Origin: Rhodococcus sp. RD6.2
GTDB taxonomy: Bacteria; Actinomycetota; Actinomycetes; Mycobacteriales; Mycobacteriaceae
Direction: 5' to 3'
Length of the DNA: 64,000 nt
Assembly: GCF_001040705.1 (NCBI RefSeq)
Contig: NZ_CVQP01000007.1
Coordinates: 642,475 to 706,474, forward strand
The position numbers and the translations under genes are program-made. Positions 9,338 to 18,747 of the stretch are shown in pieces (position 1 is the first letter of the stretch; each line of letters starts with the position of its first letter). Below the pieces are notes generated by a model, which did no database searches, was not told the DNA's origin, and saw only the letters and a program-made list of their open reading frames with translations.

Positions 9338-9607
9338 ATGTTCTGGGACATCGTTGGCACCATCATCTTCGGCGCGGTCATCGGCGTGCTCGCACGCCTC
9401 GTCATTCCGGGCAAGCAGGCGATGGGCTGGGTCATCACCATCGTCCTCGGTATCGCCGGTGCCCTGATCGGGTACTGGGTCTGGGACATGATCAGCGACA
9501 AGGGAGACACCAGCGGAATCGACTGGTGGCGGTGGATCATCAGCATCGCGGCCGCCGCGATCCTGACTCTCGGCTACACGGCGCTGACCCGGGAGAAGGC
9601 GCGGTAG
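9338..9607 (+). CDS. GlsB/YeaQ/YmgE-family stress membrane protein
   Basis: An 89-residue hydrophobic protein with three predicted transmembrane segments and the glycine-rich family pattern: FGAVIGVLARLVIPGKQ near residue 10, then LGIAGALIGYW near residue 38. The family is also called transglycosylase-associated protein and is induced in general or envelope stress in many bacteria. Its biochemical role is not established. The ATG at 9338 is chosen because TAGGAGAGGAG lies directly upstream, and because the open frame before it encodes a hydrophilic stretch foreign to the family. It appears to be a single gene, with the YoaK-like gene 46 bp downstream. Confidence 0.85.
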   Translation: MFWDIVGTIIFGAVIGVLARLVIPGKQAMGWVITIVLGIAGALIGYWVWDMISDKGDTSGIDWWRWIISIAAAAILTLGYTALTREKAR

Positions 9608-9653
9608 GCGCCCAACCCGACTCCGCGCACCACCGGCCTCGGCGCGCGTCGTC

Positions 9654-10316
9654 GTGGTGAGCGGGGAGGACCGCGGGACGTATGCGGTCGCAGTCGTCCT
9701 CGCCGCGCTGGCCGGCTGTGTGGACGCGTTCGGGTTCATCACGCTGGGTGGGTTCTTCGTCTCGTTCATGAGTGGCAACACCACCCGAATGGGAGTCTCC
9801 GCGACGGAGGGCGAGTGGCATCCGGCCCTGGTCGGCGCGTCGATCGTCACGCTGTTCGTGCTCGGCGTCGTGGTGGGATCGCTTGTCGGCGACCGAGTCG
9901 GACTCCGTCGCCGCTCGGCAGTTCTGGGACTGACCGCCGTCCTGCTGACGGTGGCCGTGGCGGGGTCCGCGGTCGAGTCGACGCAGATCGTCATCGCGGC
10001 ACTGGCATTGGCAATGGGCGCCGAGAACACCGTGTTCGACCGCGGGAGCGGGTCGTCGATCAGCCTGACGTACATGACGGGGACGCTCGTCAGACTGGGT
10101 CGTGGCGTGGCCACCGCGCTGACCGGGGGTGCCCGCTGGGAGTGGCTCCGGTTCGCGGGCCTGTGGCTCGGACTGCTGGCCGGAGTCGGGATCGGAACGG
10201 GCGTTCACCGCCTCGTCGGACTGGCAGGGCTCTGGGTGGCCGTGGGAGTCGCCGCCGCCCTGGCCGCTGGTTTCGCCCGCCGCCCTGGCGTCGGGTTCAG
10301 CGCGGCGAGTACATGA
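9654..10316 (+). CDS. YoaK-family (DUF1275) membrane protein
   Basis: A 220-residue integral membrane protein with about six hydrophobic segments. The DUF1275/YoaK hallmark [20 protein letters not shown] is near residues 22-41, followed by GNTTRMG, and a second typical block [11 protein letters not shown] is near residue 142. No function is established for the family; transport has been proposed. GTG codons at 9654 or 9657 can both serve as the start, and neither has a clear ribosome-binding site. The 3' end overlaps the convergent YnfA-like gene by 20 bp. Confidence 0.85.
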   Translation: MVSGEDRGTYAVAVVLAALAGCVDAFGFITLGGFFVSFMSGNTTRMGVSATEGEWHPALVGASIVTLFVLGVVVGSLVGDRVGLRRRSAVLGLTAVLLTVAVAGSAVESTQIVIAALALAMGAENTVFDRGSGSSISLTYMTGTLVRLGRGVATALTGGARWEWLRFAGLWLGLLAGVGIGTGVHRLVGLAGLWVAVGVAAALAAGFARRPGVGFSAAST

Positions 10317-10626
10317 TGACGGCGACGCCGGCCAGACAGATCAGGGCGCCTGCGATGTCCCACCGGTCGGGCCGGAAGCCGTCCAGGACCATTGCCCAGG
10401 CCAGTGAACCGGCGACGAACACCCCGCCGTAGGCGGCGAGGATGCGCCCGAAGTTCGCGTCCGGCTGCAACGTCGCGACGAATCCGTAGACCCCGAGTGC
10501 GATCACGCCGAGTCCGGCCCACAGCCAGCCGCGGTGCTCACGCACGCCCTGCCACACCAGCCAGGCGCCACCGATCTCGAACACGGCGGCCACGGCGAAC
10601 AGGGCTATCGACTTCGCGACGGTCAT
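10297..10626 (-). CDS. YnfA-family (UPF0060) small membrane protein
   Basis: A 109-residue protein with four transmembrane segments that matches the YnfA/UPF0060 family along its whole length. Characteristic elements are [11 protein letters not shown] near residue 16, [15 protein letters not shown] near residue 38, [12 protein letters not shown] near residue 60, and [19 protein letters not shown] near residue 83. YnfA is related to small multidrug resistance exporters, so a minor efflux role is plausible but not demonstrated for this lineage. It starts 22 bp from the end of the neighbouring DinB-like gene on the same strand and is probably co-transcribed. Confidence 0.9.
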   Translation of the reverse strand: MTVAKSIALFAVAAVFEIGGAWLVWQGVREHRGWLWAGLGVIALGVYGFVATLQPDANFGRILAAYGGVFVAGSLAWAMVLDGFRPDRWDIAGALICLAGVAVIMYSPR

Positions 10627-10647
10627 GCGCGAAACGATAGCCCGGGC

Positions 10648-11421
10648 TCAGAACGGCACGGGCTGGGCGAGCAGGCCGGTACCGGCTGGGCCTCGCCCGG
10701 ACAGCATGCGGCAGAACTCGACGGCGTCGATCACGATGTGCCCGGAAGCGGTGTTCCCGAAAGCGGCGCCCAGCGAGGCGAACACGCCGCCCGCAACGCC
10801 GGTCAGCTCCACGGCGTAGGGCTTCCCGTGGCGCAGTGCCCATTCGCGGACGACGTCGGCGACGATTCGGCCGTCGTGGTCCGCGGTCAGCGTCATCGGT
10901 CGGCCCACGGCGCGAGACAGGTCGACGCGGTGCATCCAGGTGTCCCGGGTGAGGACGACGTCGACGAGATAGGCGAGGCGCCACTTCTCGTCCCGGTCGC
11001 CGACCTGCGCCGTCATCGGGATCATGCGCAAGGGCGCGGGCATGCGGGCGCGGTTGCGCGCGGCTCGGTCGCCGGCGGCGGCGAAGCGATCGATCAGCTC
11101 GTCCGTTCTCAGGGCTGCGCGCTCTCGGACCTGGACCTCCGTCATGCCGTCGATCGTCGGCCTGCCCTTGGCTGCTTCGGCGCCGGCACGGAGCTGATGG
11201 ACGAACTCGCTTGGGGAGCAGAAGAATTCGGTTCCGCCCAGGATGTGGCCGGACAGTGCGCGCACGTCCCAATCGGCGCAATCGGTCGGCCGTGACCAGT
11301 CGTCGGTTCCCAACTGGGTCAGGACGTCGAGCATCCTCGCGTACTCCGTCGCCGCGAGTCTGTGCGCCTCGCCTCGGGTGTACGGGGCGATGTCGGTGGT
11401 GGGGTGGGTGATGTCGGTCAT
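10648..11421 (-). CDS. maleylpyruvate isomerase / mycothiol-dependent DinB-like protein
   Basis: A 257-residue actinobacterial protein of the TIGR03083 type, with an N-terminal DinB/mycothiol-dependent maleylpyruvate isomerase fold. The family signature CADWDVRALSGHILG is near residues 48-62, giving one metal-ligand histidine. A second histidine cluster is DTWMHRVDLSRAVG near residue 162. Characterised relatives use mycothiol as a thiol cofactor for isomerisation or conjugation, but most members, including this one, have no assigned substrate. The C-terminal ~80 residues resemble the SCP-like tail common in the family. The ATG at 11421 fits the family start. Confidence 0.8.
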   Translation of the reverse strand: MTDITHPTTDIAPYTRGEAHRLAATEYARMLDVLTQLGTDDWSRPTDCADWDVRALSGHILGGTEFFCSPSEFVHQLRAGAEAAKGRPTIDGMTEVQVRERAALRTDELIDRFAAAGDRAARNRARMPAPLRMIPMTAQVGDRDEKWRLAYLVDVVLTRDTWMHRVDLSRAVGRPMTLTADHDGRIVADVVREWALRHGKPYAVELTGVAGGVFASLGAAFGNTASGHIVIDAVEFCRMLSGRGPAGTGLLAQPVPF

Positions 11422-11456
11422 GACGACCTCGTCGGGGCAGTGTCTCCGGGCGGCGG

Positions 11457-11897
11457 TCAGCCGGAGACGTGGTTGTGGAACATCGTCATCGCGTCGTCGA
11501 TCAGCCTGATCCAGCGATCCCCGCCGGGGTCGTTGGAGATCTGCTGATCGGCCAGTCCGGTACCGAGCGCCGTGAGGAGGTCGACGACGGTGTCGTCGTA
11601 CCCATGGGCGGTGAGGCGGCGGCGCAGGAGGTCGAGACCCTGGACGGAGGTGGCGAACGACTCGGGGGAGGGCTCGAAACCGGGGAGGGTGCGTTGGAAG
11701 AGCAGGTGGTAGCGGGCGGTGTCCTCGGTGGCGAATCGGACGAAGGCGTGCATTCCGACCCGCAGGTCGGTGAGTGCGTCGTCGGTGAGGGGAACCTGCT
11801 CGTAGAAGTCCACGAACTCGCGTGATCCCTGCGCGAACATGGCGTCGTAGATGGCGTTCTTCGACGGGAAGTACGAGTACAGGGAGGGTGCCCGTAT
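11457..11897 (-). pseudogene. 5'-truncated TetR-family regulator
   Basis: The frame read on the minus strand from about 11897 encodes RAPSLYSYFPSKNAIYDAMF, the recognition helix and following helix of a TetR DNA-binding domain, then a complete TetR ligand-binding domain ending at 11457. Just upstream of the recognition helix the frame meets TAG (11898-11900), and the first ~35 residues of the domain are absent. The next intact TetR gene begins to end only 46 bp away. An internal ATG at 11840 could start a 127-residue ligand domain, but it would lack DNA binding. A deletion that removed the 5' end is the simplest reading. The intact gene may once have regulated the DinB-like operon next to it. 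Confidence 0.75.
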
Positions 11898-11943
11898 TGT
11901 CTAACGCTGTTCGGATCGGCGCAAGGGTGTCAGGCGGCGAGCG

Positions 11944-12558
11944 TCACGCACCCGGCGCGAGCGCCGCGAACGTCATACGGCGGAGGACGTCGCGGGTGCG
12001 TGCGGGGGTGGTGCCCGCTGCGCTGTGCGGAGTCGAGTTGATCAGGCCGAACGTGGCGTGCGCCTTGATGCGGGCGTCCGTCTCGGTCAGGTCGGGGTCG
12101 ATCTCGCGCAGGACCTGCACCCACAGTTCGACGTAGCGCCGCTGGAACTGGCGGACCTGACGCCGTGCGCCCTCGGGGAGGGACGCGAGATCGCGGTCCT
12201 GCACCCGGATGAGGTCGGATTCGTCGAGGGCGAAGTCGAGGTGGAACTCGACGAGCCCGTGCAGCGCGGCCACGGCGTCCGGCGTGGACTCGACGACATC
12301 GGTGCCTCCGTCGAACAGGCGGGCGCTGATGTCGACGAGCAGCTCGACGAGCAGGGCCTCCTTGTTGGAGAAGTGCCGGTAGACGGCGGGGCCACTGATG
12401 CCGACCGCGGAGCCGAGGTCTTCGAGGCGCACTCCCGCGTAGCCGCGTTCGGCGATGAGCCGGGCGGCGGCCTGGAGCAGTTGCCTGCGTCGGTCGGCCT
12501 TTGCCTGGCCGCGTGCCGTCAGTGCCGGCTGGAGCAGCTCGTCGCGGTCGGTTGTCAC
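11944..12558 (-). CDS. TetR-family repressor, divergent from the branched-chain acyl-CoA operon
   Basis: A 204-residue TetR/AcrR repressor. The helix-turn-helix region spans about residues 22-65 (RLIAERGYAGVRLEDLGSAV, then ISGPAVYRHFSNKEALL). The C-terminal ligand domain resembles regulators of acyl-CoA genes. It diverges from the carboxyltransferase operon across an intergenic region with four CAGTTA-like repeats, so it probably represses both. In mycobacteria the equivalent position is held by BkaR (Rv2506), a repressor of the branched-chain keto-acid operon; functional equivalence is inferred. The GTG at 12558 is preferred. A TTG at 12594 extends the frame by 12 codons, but it lacks a ribosome-binding site and lies at the edge of the repeat cluster. 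Confidence 0.88.
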   Translation of the reverse strand: MTTDRDELLQPALTARGQAKADRRRQLLQAAARLIAERGYAGVRLEDLGSAVGISGPAVYRHFSNKEALLVELLVDISARLFDGGTDVVESTPDAVAALHGLVEFHLDFALDESDLIRVQDRDLASLPEGARRQVRQFQRRYVELWVQVLREIDPDLTETDARIKAHATFGLINSTPHSAAGTTPARTRDVLRRMTFAALAPGA

Positions 12559-12596
12559 GGCAGCGTCACCTCGTTGGCCTCGGGGTATGGACAACT

Positions 12597-12637
12597 CAGT
12601 TAAGCACAGTTATCTTAAATTCAGTTATTGGTAGTTA
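12597..12637. promoter_or_regulatory. cluster of CAGTTA-type repeats, putative TetR operator
   Basis: CAGTTA occurs at 12597-12602, 12607-12612 and 12622-12627, and TAGTTA at 12632-12637. Spacings are 10, 15 and 10 bp, so the sites fall on one or alternating faces of the helix. The first lies within an AACTcAGTT inverted repeat and the last within GTTAAC. This AT-rich block sits between the divergent TetR and accD1-like genes and is a likely promoter/operator. Confidence 0.55.
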
Positions 12638-12687
12638 ACCGAATGCTTCGGTGGTCACGTGATGACCTCGACACGACGGGCGGCGAG

Positions 12688-14220
12688 ATGAGTTTCGACC
12701 GGGACGAGAACAGGGCCGAGCACGAGAGGCTGGTGGCCGAGCTGCGTACGCGGCTGGCCACGGCCGCGCTCGGCGGTAGTGAGAAGTCGCGGCAGCGGCA
12801 CGTCGATCGCGGCAAGCTGCTGCCCCGCGACCGGGTCGACACCCTCCTCGATCCGGGCAGCCCCTTCCTCGAGTTCTCGCCGCTCGCGGCGAACGGTCTC
12901 TACGACGACGAGTGCCCCGGTGCGGGAATGATCGCCGGTATCGGCCGGGTCTCGGGCCGGGAGTGTGTGATCGTCGCGAACGACGCCACGGTCAAGGGCG
13001 GCACCTACTACCCGATGACCGTGAAGAAGCATCTGCGCGCTCAGGAGATCGCGCTGCAGAACAACCTCCCGTGCATCTACCTCGTCGACTCCGGCGGAGC
13101 CTTCCTGCCCCGCCAGGACGAGGTGTTCCCGGACCGCGAACACTTCGGCCGCATCTTCTTCAACCAGGCGACCATGAGTGCCAAGGGAATTGCACAGATC
13201 GCATCGGTGATGGGGTCGTGCACCGCGGGCGGCGCGTACGTCCCCGCGATGAGCGACGAGGCCGTCATCGTCCGCAACCAGGGCACCATCTTCCTCGGCG
13301 GGCCGCCGCTGGTGAAGGCCGCGACCGGTGAGGTCGTCACGGCGGAGGAACTCGGCGGCGGCGACCTGCACTCGAAGGTCTCCGGTGTCACCGACCACCT
13401 CGCGGCCGACGACCAGGACGCGCTGCGCATCGTCCGGAACATCGTCTCGACGCTCGGTCCGCGCGAGCCGCGGCCGTGGGATGTCGTCGAGACGGTCGAC
13501 GCGGTCGCCGATCAGACCGAGCTGTACGACGTGGTCCCGACGGACCCGCGCACGCCGTACGACGTGCACGAGGTCATCACTCGGGTGGTGGACGGGGGAG
13601 CGTTCCAGGAGTTCAAGGCCGAGTACGGCAAGACCCTGGTCACCGGCTTCGCGCACATCCACGGGCATCCCGTCGGCATCGTCGCCAACAACGGCGTCCT
13701 GTTCGCGGAGTCCGCCATGAAGGGCGCGCACTTCATCGAACTGTGCGACAAGCGATCGATCCCTCTGTTGTTCCTGCAGAACATCGCCGGGTTCATGGTC
13801 GGGCGCGACTACGAGGCCGGCGGCATCGCGAAGCACGGAGCGAAGATGGTGACCGCCGTGGCGTGTGCGCGGGTGCCGAAGCTGACGGTGGTGATCGGCG
13901 GCTCCTACGGTGCGGGCAACTACTCGATGTGCGGCCGGGCCTACTCGCCGAGGTTCCTGTGGATGTGGCCGAACGCCCGCATCTCGGTCATGGGCGGGGA
14001 GCAGGCCGCGCAGGTGCTCGGGGCCGTCGGATCGGGCAGCGACCCCGACGCGATCCGCGCCCAGTACGAGTCGCAGGGCAACCCGTACTACTCGACCGCG
14101 CGGTTGTGGGACGACGGTGTCATCGACCCCGCCGACACCAGAACTGTTCTCGGACTGGCACTCTCGGCGTGCGCGAACGCACCCATCGAGCCGGTCTCCT
14201 ACGGCGTCTTCCGGATGTGA
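12688..14220 (+). CDS. accD1: acyl-CoA carboxylase carboxyltransferase (beta) subunit
   Basis: A 510-residue carboxyltransferase that moves CO2 from carboxybiotin to an acyl-CoA. By synteny and sequence it matches the AccD1/methylcrotonyl-CoA carboxylase beta group of leucine breakdown. N-terminal [11 protein letters not shown] is near residue 37, the oxyanion-hole segments [13 protein letters not shown] and GSCTAGGAY are near residues 132 and 180, and [15 protein letters not shown] is near residue 405. It pairs with the biotin carboxylase gene 5 bp downstream and is first in a six-gene operon. The start is uncertain. ATG 12688 leaves room for a promoter after the repeat cluster, while ATG 12643 would add 15 residues. 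Confidence 0.92.
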   Translation: MSFDRDENRAEHERLVAELRTRLATAALGGSEKSRQRHVDRGKLLPRDRVDTLLDPGSPFLEFSPLAANGLYDDECPGAGMIAGIGRVSGRECVIVANDATVKGGTYYPMTVKKHLRAQEIALQNNLPCIYLVDSGGAFLPRQDEVFPDREHFGRIFFNQATMSAKGIAQIASVMGSCTAGGAYVPAMSDEAVIVRNQGTIFLGGPPLVKAATGEVVTAEELGGGDLHSKVSGVTDHLAADDQDALRIVRNIVSTLGPREPRPWDVVETVDAVADQTELYDVVPTDPRTPYDVHEVITRVVDGGAFQEFKAEYGKTLVTGFAHIHGHPVGIVANNGVLFAESAMKGAHFIELCDKRSIPLLFLQNIAGFMVGRDYEAGGIAKHGAKMVTAVACARVPKLTVVIGGSYGAGNYSMCGRAYSPRFLWMWPNARISVMGGEQAAQVLGAVGSGSDPDAIRAQYESQGNPYYSTARLWDDGVIDPADTRTVLGLALSACANAPIEPVSYGVFRM

Positions 14221-14225
14221 GTGAG

Positions 14226-16256
14226 ATGACTGAACGCAACACAGGCATGTTTCAAACCGTTCTGGTCGCCAACCGCGGCGAGATCGCGGTCCGGGTGATC
14301 CGGACGTTGCGCGCGATGGGTATCCGGTCCGTCGCCGTCTACAGCGACGCCGACGCCGACGCCCGCCACGTGCGGGAGGCGGACACCGCCGTACGTCTCG
14401 GCCCCGCGCCCGCACGGGAGAGCTACCTCGACATCGACAAGGTCGTGGCGGCGGCGCAGCGCACCGGCGCGCAGGCCGTGCACCCGGGCTACGGATTCCT
14501 CTCCGAGAACGCGGCATTCGCCGCGGCGCTGGAGAAGGCCGGCATCGCATTCCTCGGACCGTCGGCGCGGGCGATCGAGGTGATGGGCGACAAGATCACC
14601 GCGAAGAACGCCGTCGCGGCCTTCGACGTGCCGGTCGTTCCCGGTATCGCCAAGCCGGGCCTGACCGACGCCGAGCTGATCGCCGCCGCCGACGAGGTCG
14701 GCTACCCGGTGCTCGTCAAGCCGTCTGCGGGCGGCGGTGGCAAGGGCATGCGGATGGTCGAAGACCGCGGGGATCTGCCCGCGGCACTGGTCAGTGCGCG
14801 CCGTGAGGCGGCGTCCGCGTTCGGTGACGACACCCTGTTTCTCGAGCGATTCGTGCTCCGCCCCCGGCACATCGAGGTGCAGGTTCTCGCCGACGGCCAC
14901 GGCAACGTGATCCACCTCGGGGAACGCGAGTGCAGCCTGCAACGCAGGCACCAGAAGGTGATCGAGGAGGCGCCGTCGCCGCTGCTGGACGAGGCGACTC
15001 GCGCGCGGATCGGTGAGGCGGCGTGCAACACCGCGCGCAGCGTCGACTACTCGGGTGCGGGCACCGTCGAGTTCATCGTGTCCGCGGACCGCCCGGACGA
15101 GTTCTTCTTCATGGAGATGAACACCCGCCTGCAGGTGGAGCACCCGGTCACCGAGATGGTCACCGGCGTCGACCTGGTCGAGTGGCAGGTGCGGGTCGCG
15201 GCGGGGGAGAAGCTGACCATCGCCCAGTCCGACGTCACCATGACCGGGCACGCGATCGAGGCCCGCGTCTATGCCGAGGACCCGGGACGCGGCTTCCTGC
15301 CGACCGGTGGCACCGTCGTCGACCTGGCCGAGCCGCGCGGCGACGGAGTGCGTGTCGACTCCGGTCTGCGCGTCGGCACCGTCGTCGGCAGCGACTACGA
15401 CCCGATGCTCTCGAAGGTCATCGCCCACGGCGTCGACCGGGCGTCGGCACTGCGCGGACTCGACCGCGCTCTCGCCGAGACCGCGGTGCTCGGTGTCGTC
15501 ACGAACATCGACTTCGCGCGGTTCCTGCTCGCCGACCCCGATGTGGTCGCGGGCAACCTCGACACCGGCCTGCTCGACCGTCGGGTGGAGCACTTCGCCG
15601 CGCCGGAACCGTCCGACGACCAGATCGTCGCGGCAGGCGTCTACCGGTGGCTGCAGCGCTGGCCCGCCGGCTCGGCGGACCCGTGGGAGGTCCCGACCGG
15701 GTGGCGTGTCGGAGCCGCGGCGCCGACCAGCTTCCGGCTTGCCACCGCATCCCGCGCCGAGCACGTGCGCATCACCGGGCATCCGGGAGCCGCGACCGTC
15801 GCTCTCGAGGACGGCGAAAGCCGTTCGCTGACAGCATCGCTGGACGGTGACCGACTGCGAGTCGTTCTCGACGGCCGCAGCGACACCTATCGCGTCGCCG
15901 CGCACGACGGGCACCTGTGGCTGGCGTCCCCGTCGGGTACGGCGATGGTGCGTGAGGTCGAGGAGGTCAACGTCCGCACCGGTGACGTCCATGCCGGTGA
16001 GGCGGAACTGACGAGCCCGATGCCCGGCGCCGTCATCGCGGTCGGGGTCGAATCCGGCGCCGCCGTCGCAGCTGGCACCACGATCGTCGTCGTCGAAGCG
16101 ATGAAGATGGAACACGCACTGACCGCACCGATCGACGGCACCGTCGAAATCCTCGTCGCCGCAGGCGATCAGGTGAAGGTCGACCAATTGCTGGCCCGGG
16201 TGATCCCGGCCGAAAGCGCCGCCACCGACAACACCGAGAAGGGTGACCAGGCATGA
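14226..16256 (+). CDS. accA1: acyl-CoA carboxylase biotin carboxylase/BCCP (alpha) subunit
   Basis: A 676-residue fused biotin carboxylase and biotin carboxyl carrier. The N-terminal [17 protein letters not shown] is near residue 10. The ATP-grasp glycine loop [11 protein letters not shown] is near residue 166, the catalytic [18 protein letters not shown] near residues 294-311, and the C-terminal biotinylation site EAMKMEH near residue 622. Together with AccD1 it should carboxylate 3-methylcrotonyl-CoA or a similar branched enoyl-CoA. ATG 14226 lies 5 bp after the previous stop; ATG 14247 is an alternative. The stop overlaps the next ATG as ATGA. Confidence 0.94.
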   Translation: MTERNTGMFQTVLVANRGEIAVRVIRTLRAMGIRSVAVYSDADADARHVREADTAVRLGPAPARESYLDIDKVVAAAQRTGAQAVHPGYGFLSENAAFAAALEKAGIAFLGPSARAIEVMGDKITAKNAVAAFDVPVVPGIAKPGLTDAELIAAADEVGYPVLVKPSAGGGGKGMRMVEDRGDLPAALVSARREAASAFGDDTLFLERFVLRPRHIEVQVLADGHGNVIHLGERECSLQRRHQKVIEEAPSPLLDEATRARIGEAACNTARSVDYSGAGTVEFIVSADRPDEFFFMEMNTRLQVEHPVTEMVTGVDLVEWQVRVAAGEKLTIAQSDVTMTGHAIEARVYAEDPGRGFLPTGGTVVDLAEPRGDGVRVDSGLRVGTVVGSDYDPMLSKVIAHGVDRASALRGLDRALAETAVLGVVTNIDFARFLLADPDVVAGNLDTGLLDRRVEHFAAPEPSDDQIVAAGVYRWLQRWPAGSADPWEVPTGWRVGAAAPTSFRLATASRAEHVRITGHPGAATVALEDGESRSLTASLDGDRLRVVLDGRSDTYRVAAHDGHLWLASPSGTAMVREVEEVNVRTGDVHAGEAELTSPMPGAVIAVGVESGAAVAAGTTIVVVEAMKMEHALTAPIDGTVEILVAAGDQVKVDQLLARVIPAESAATDNTEKGDQA

Positions 16257-17416
16257 CCGACTATCTCTCCACCGGAGCGCTCCCGGACGAGTACGCACAG
16301 CTCGCCAAGGCGGTTCGTGACTTCGCGCAGTCGGTGGTCGCACCGGTCGCCGCCGAGCACGACGCCAACCACACCTTTCCGTACGAGGTGGTCGCGGGGA
16401 TGGCCGAGCTCGGCCTGTTCGGGCTGCCGTTCCCGGAGGAGTACGGCGGACAGGGCGGCGACTACTTCGCGCTGTGCCTGGCGCTCGAGGAACTCGGCAA
16501 GGTCGACCAGTCGGTCGCGATCACCCTCGAAGCCGGCGTGTCCCTCGGCGCGATGCCGGTGTACCGGTTCGGCAACGAGGAACAGAAGCAGGAATGGCTG
16601 CCGCAGCTCACCAGTGGCAGGAATCTCGCGGCGTTCGGCCTCACGGAGCCCGGTGCAGGCAGCGACGCGGGCGGGACCCGCACCACCGCCCGCGAGGACG
16701 GCGACAGCTGGGTGATCAACGGCAACAAGCAGTTCATCACCAACTCGGGCACCGATATCACCAGGCTCGTCACCGTCACCGCGGTCACGGGCGTCGCCGC
16801 CAATGGGAAGAAGGAGATCTCCACGATCCTCGTCCCCACGTCGACTCCCGGGTTCACCGCCGAACCCGCCTACAACAAGGTCGGCTGGAACGCCTCCGAC
16901 ACGCACCCCCTGTCGTTCGACGACGTCCGGGTGCCTCGGGAGAACCTCCTCGGCGAACGCGGCCGCGGCTACGCGAACTTCCTGCGGATCCTCGACGAGG
17001 GCCGGATCGCGATCGCGGCGCTGTCCGTCGGTGCCGCCCAGGGGTGCGTCGACGAATCCGTGAAGTACGCCAAGGAGCGTGAGGCGTTCGGCCGGCCGAT
17101 CGGTGCGAACCAGGCGATCGCGTTCAAGATCGCGCGCATGGAGGCGCGCGCCCACACGGCCCGCACCGCCTACTACGACGCGGCGGCACTGATGTTGGCG
17201 GGCAAGCCGTTCAAGAAGCAGGCGTCGATCGCGAAGCTCGTCGCGAGCGAGGCGGCGATGGACAACGCCCGCGACGCGACGCAGATTTTCGGCGGCTACG
17301 GGTTCATGAACGAGTACCCCGTCGCACGCCATTACCGCGACAGCAAGATCCTCGAGATCGGCGAGGGCACCACCGAGGTGCAGCTCATGCTCATCGCGCG
17401 GGAGGCAGGACTGTGA
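16253..17416 (+). CDS. acyl-CoA dehydrogenase (FadE19/isovaleryl-type)
   Basis: A 387-residue FAD enzyme that introduces the 2,3 double bond in an acyl-CoA. FAD/substrate motifs are [14 protein letters not shown] near residue 127 and [12 protein letters not shown] near residue 152. C-terminal [20 protein letters not shown] near residue 343 precedes [10 protein letters not shown]. That last motif keeps Glu at the usual catalytic position, unlike classical isovaleryl-CoA dehydrogenases, which carry it elsewhere. Branched-chain specificity is therefore inferred from the operon, where it matches FadE19 of the mycobacterial accA1/accD1 cluster. It is translationally coupled at both ends (ATGA and GTGA overlaps). 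Confidence 0.93.
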   Translation: MTDYLSTGALPDEYAQLAKAVRDFAQSVVAPVAAEHDANHTFPYEVVAGMAELGLFGLPFPEEYGGQGGDYFALCLALEELGKVDQSVAITLEAGVSLGAMPVYRFGNEEQKQEWLPQLTSGRNLAAFGLTEPGAGSDAGGTRTTAREDGDSWVINGNKQFITNSGTDITRLVTVTAVTGVAANGKKEISTILVPTSTPGFTAEPAYNKVGWNASDTHPLSFDDVRVPRENLLGERGRGYANFLRILDEGRIAIAALSVGAAQGCVDESVKYAKEREAFGRPIGANQAIAFKIARMEARAHTARTAYYDAAALMLAGKPFKKQASIAKLVASEAAMDNARDATQIFGGYGFMNEYPVARHYRDSKILEIGEGTTEVQLMLIAREAGL

Positions 17417-17904
17417 GCGAGGCCAGGAGGGTCGTGCAGCGCGGGCTGTGGTTCGAGGAGTTCGAGACCGGCGTCGTCTACGAGCACCGTCCCGGCCGCA
17501 CCGTGACCGAGGCCGACAACGTCCTGTTCACCACGTTGACGATGAACACGCAGGCGCTGCATCTCGACGCCGCGTTCTCCGACGACCTGCCGCCGTTCAA
17601 CGCGCGGCTGGTGAACTCGATGTTCACTCTGTCCACCCTCGTCGGCCTGTCGGTGGCACAGTTGACGCAGGGCACCATCGTCGGCAACCTCGGCTTCTCG
17701 GAGATCGCGTTCCCCAAGCCGTTGTTCCACGGCGACACGATGTACGCGGAGACGGAGATCGTGGAGAAGCGGGAGTCGAAGAGCAGGCCGGGAGAGGGCA
17801 TCGTGACGTTCGCGCACACCGCGCGTAACCAGCACGGCGACGTCGTTGCGACCGCGACGCGCAAGACGATGGTCCGCAAGCGGCCCGTCGACGAGGAGGC
17901 GTGA
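17413..17904 (+). CDS. MaoC-family dehydratase (hot-dog hydratase)
   Basis: A 163-residue single hot-dog-fold protein of the MaoC family. The hydratase segment TVTEADNVLFTTLTMNTQALHLD spans residues about 31-53 and contains the Asp and His used by R-specific enoyl-CoA hydratases. GNLGFSEIAFPKPLFHGDT near residue 97 is also typical. No separate crotonase-type 3-methylglutaconyl-CoA hydratase is seen in the operon, so this protein is the candidate for the hydration step, which is inference. It corresponds in position to Rv2499c in the mycobacterial cluster. The GTG start overlaps the upstream stop, and its own stop shares one base with the next ATG. Confidence 0.9.
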   Translation: MSEARRVVQRGLWFEEFETGVVYEHRPGRTVTEADNVLFTTLTMNTQALHLDAAFSDDLPPFNARLVNSMFTLSTLVGLSVAQLTQGTIVGNLGFSEIAFPKPLFHGDTMYAETEIVEKRESKSRPGEGIVTFAHTARNQHGDVVATATRKTMVRKRPVDEEA

Positions 17905-18746
17905 TGACCGGTGTCGAGAGCACTCGGGGGTGGACGCCGCCGGGACCGTCGTGGTTGTTCTGCCCGGCCGACCGCCCCGAGCGCTTCGCGAAGGCCGCGG
18001 CCGCGGCGGACGTGGTGATCCTCGATCTCGAGGACGGTGTCTCGGCAGCAGACCGGGACGCCGCACGCCGCGCCCTGATCGACACGCCCCTCGATCCGGA
18101 CCGCACCGTCGTCCGCATCAACGCCCACGGCACCGACGACCAGCGCCTCGACCTCGAGGCGCTGCGCGAGACCCGCTATCCACGGGTGATGTTGCCGAAG
18201 TGCGAGTCCGCCGATCAGGTGCGCTCGTTGGCACCGCGCGAGGTGATCGTGCTGATCGAGTCGCCCCTCGGTGCACTGACCGTCGCCGAGTCGGCACACG
18301 CCGACAACGCGATCGGCGTGATGTGGGGAGCGGAGGACCTGGTCGCCGGCCTCGGCGGTACCGGCAGCCGCCGCGCTGACGGCACCTACCGGGACGTGGC
18401 CCGGCACGTGCGATCGCAGTCGCTGCTCGCCGCCAAGGCCCATGGGCGCCTGGCGCTCGACTCCGTGTACCTCGACATCAAGGACCTTGCAGGTCTGCGC
18501 GAGGAAGCGGACGACGCGGTCGCGGTCGGATTCGACGCGAAGGTGTCCATCCATCCCAGCCAGGTCGCCGTCGTGCGCGACGCGTACGCCCCCGACCCCG
18601 ACGACCTCGACTGGGCTCGCCGGGTGCTGGCGGCGGCGGGCACGGAGCGCGGAGTGTTCACGTTCGAGGGCAAGATGGTGGATGCCCCAGTGTTCCGGCA
18701 CGCGGAGCAGATCGTTCGTCGGGCGGGTGATCAGGAGGTCAGCTGA
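17904..18746 (+). CDS. citE: CitE-like CoA-ester lyase
   Basis: A 280-residue HpcH/HpaI-family TIM-barrel enzyme of the stand-alone CitE group. The metal and CoA-binding motifs are VVILDLEDGV near residue 35, RINAHGT near residue 72, VLIESPLG near residue 115 and WGAEDL near residue 140. There are no citF/citD partners, so it is not a citrate lyase subunit. Relatives in mycobacteria (Rv2498c) act on 3-hydroxyacyl-CoA or malyl-CoA-type thioesters, and in this operon cleavage of a 3-hydroxy-3-methylglutaryl-CoA-like intermediate to acetoacetate and acetyl-CoA is plausible. The precise reaction is inferred. Start ATG 17904 overlaps the MaoC stop by one base. Confidence 0.9.
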   Translation: MTGVESTRGWTPPGPSWLFCPADRPERFAKAAAAADVVILDLEDGVSAADRDAARRALIDTPLDPDRTVVRINAHGTDDQRLDLEALRETRYPRVMLPKCESADQVRSLAPREVIVLIESPLGALTVAESAHADNAIGVMWGAEDLVAGLGGTGSRRADGTYRDVARHVRSQSLLAAKAHGRLALDSVYLDIKDLAGLREEADDAVAVGFDAKVSIHPSQVAVVRDAYAPDPDDLDWARRVLAAAGTERGVFTFEGKMVDAPVFRHAEQIVRRAGDQEVS

Positions 18747-18747
18747 C

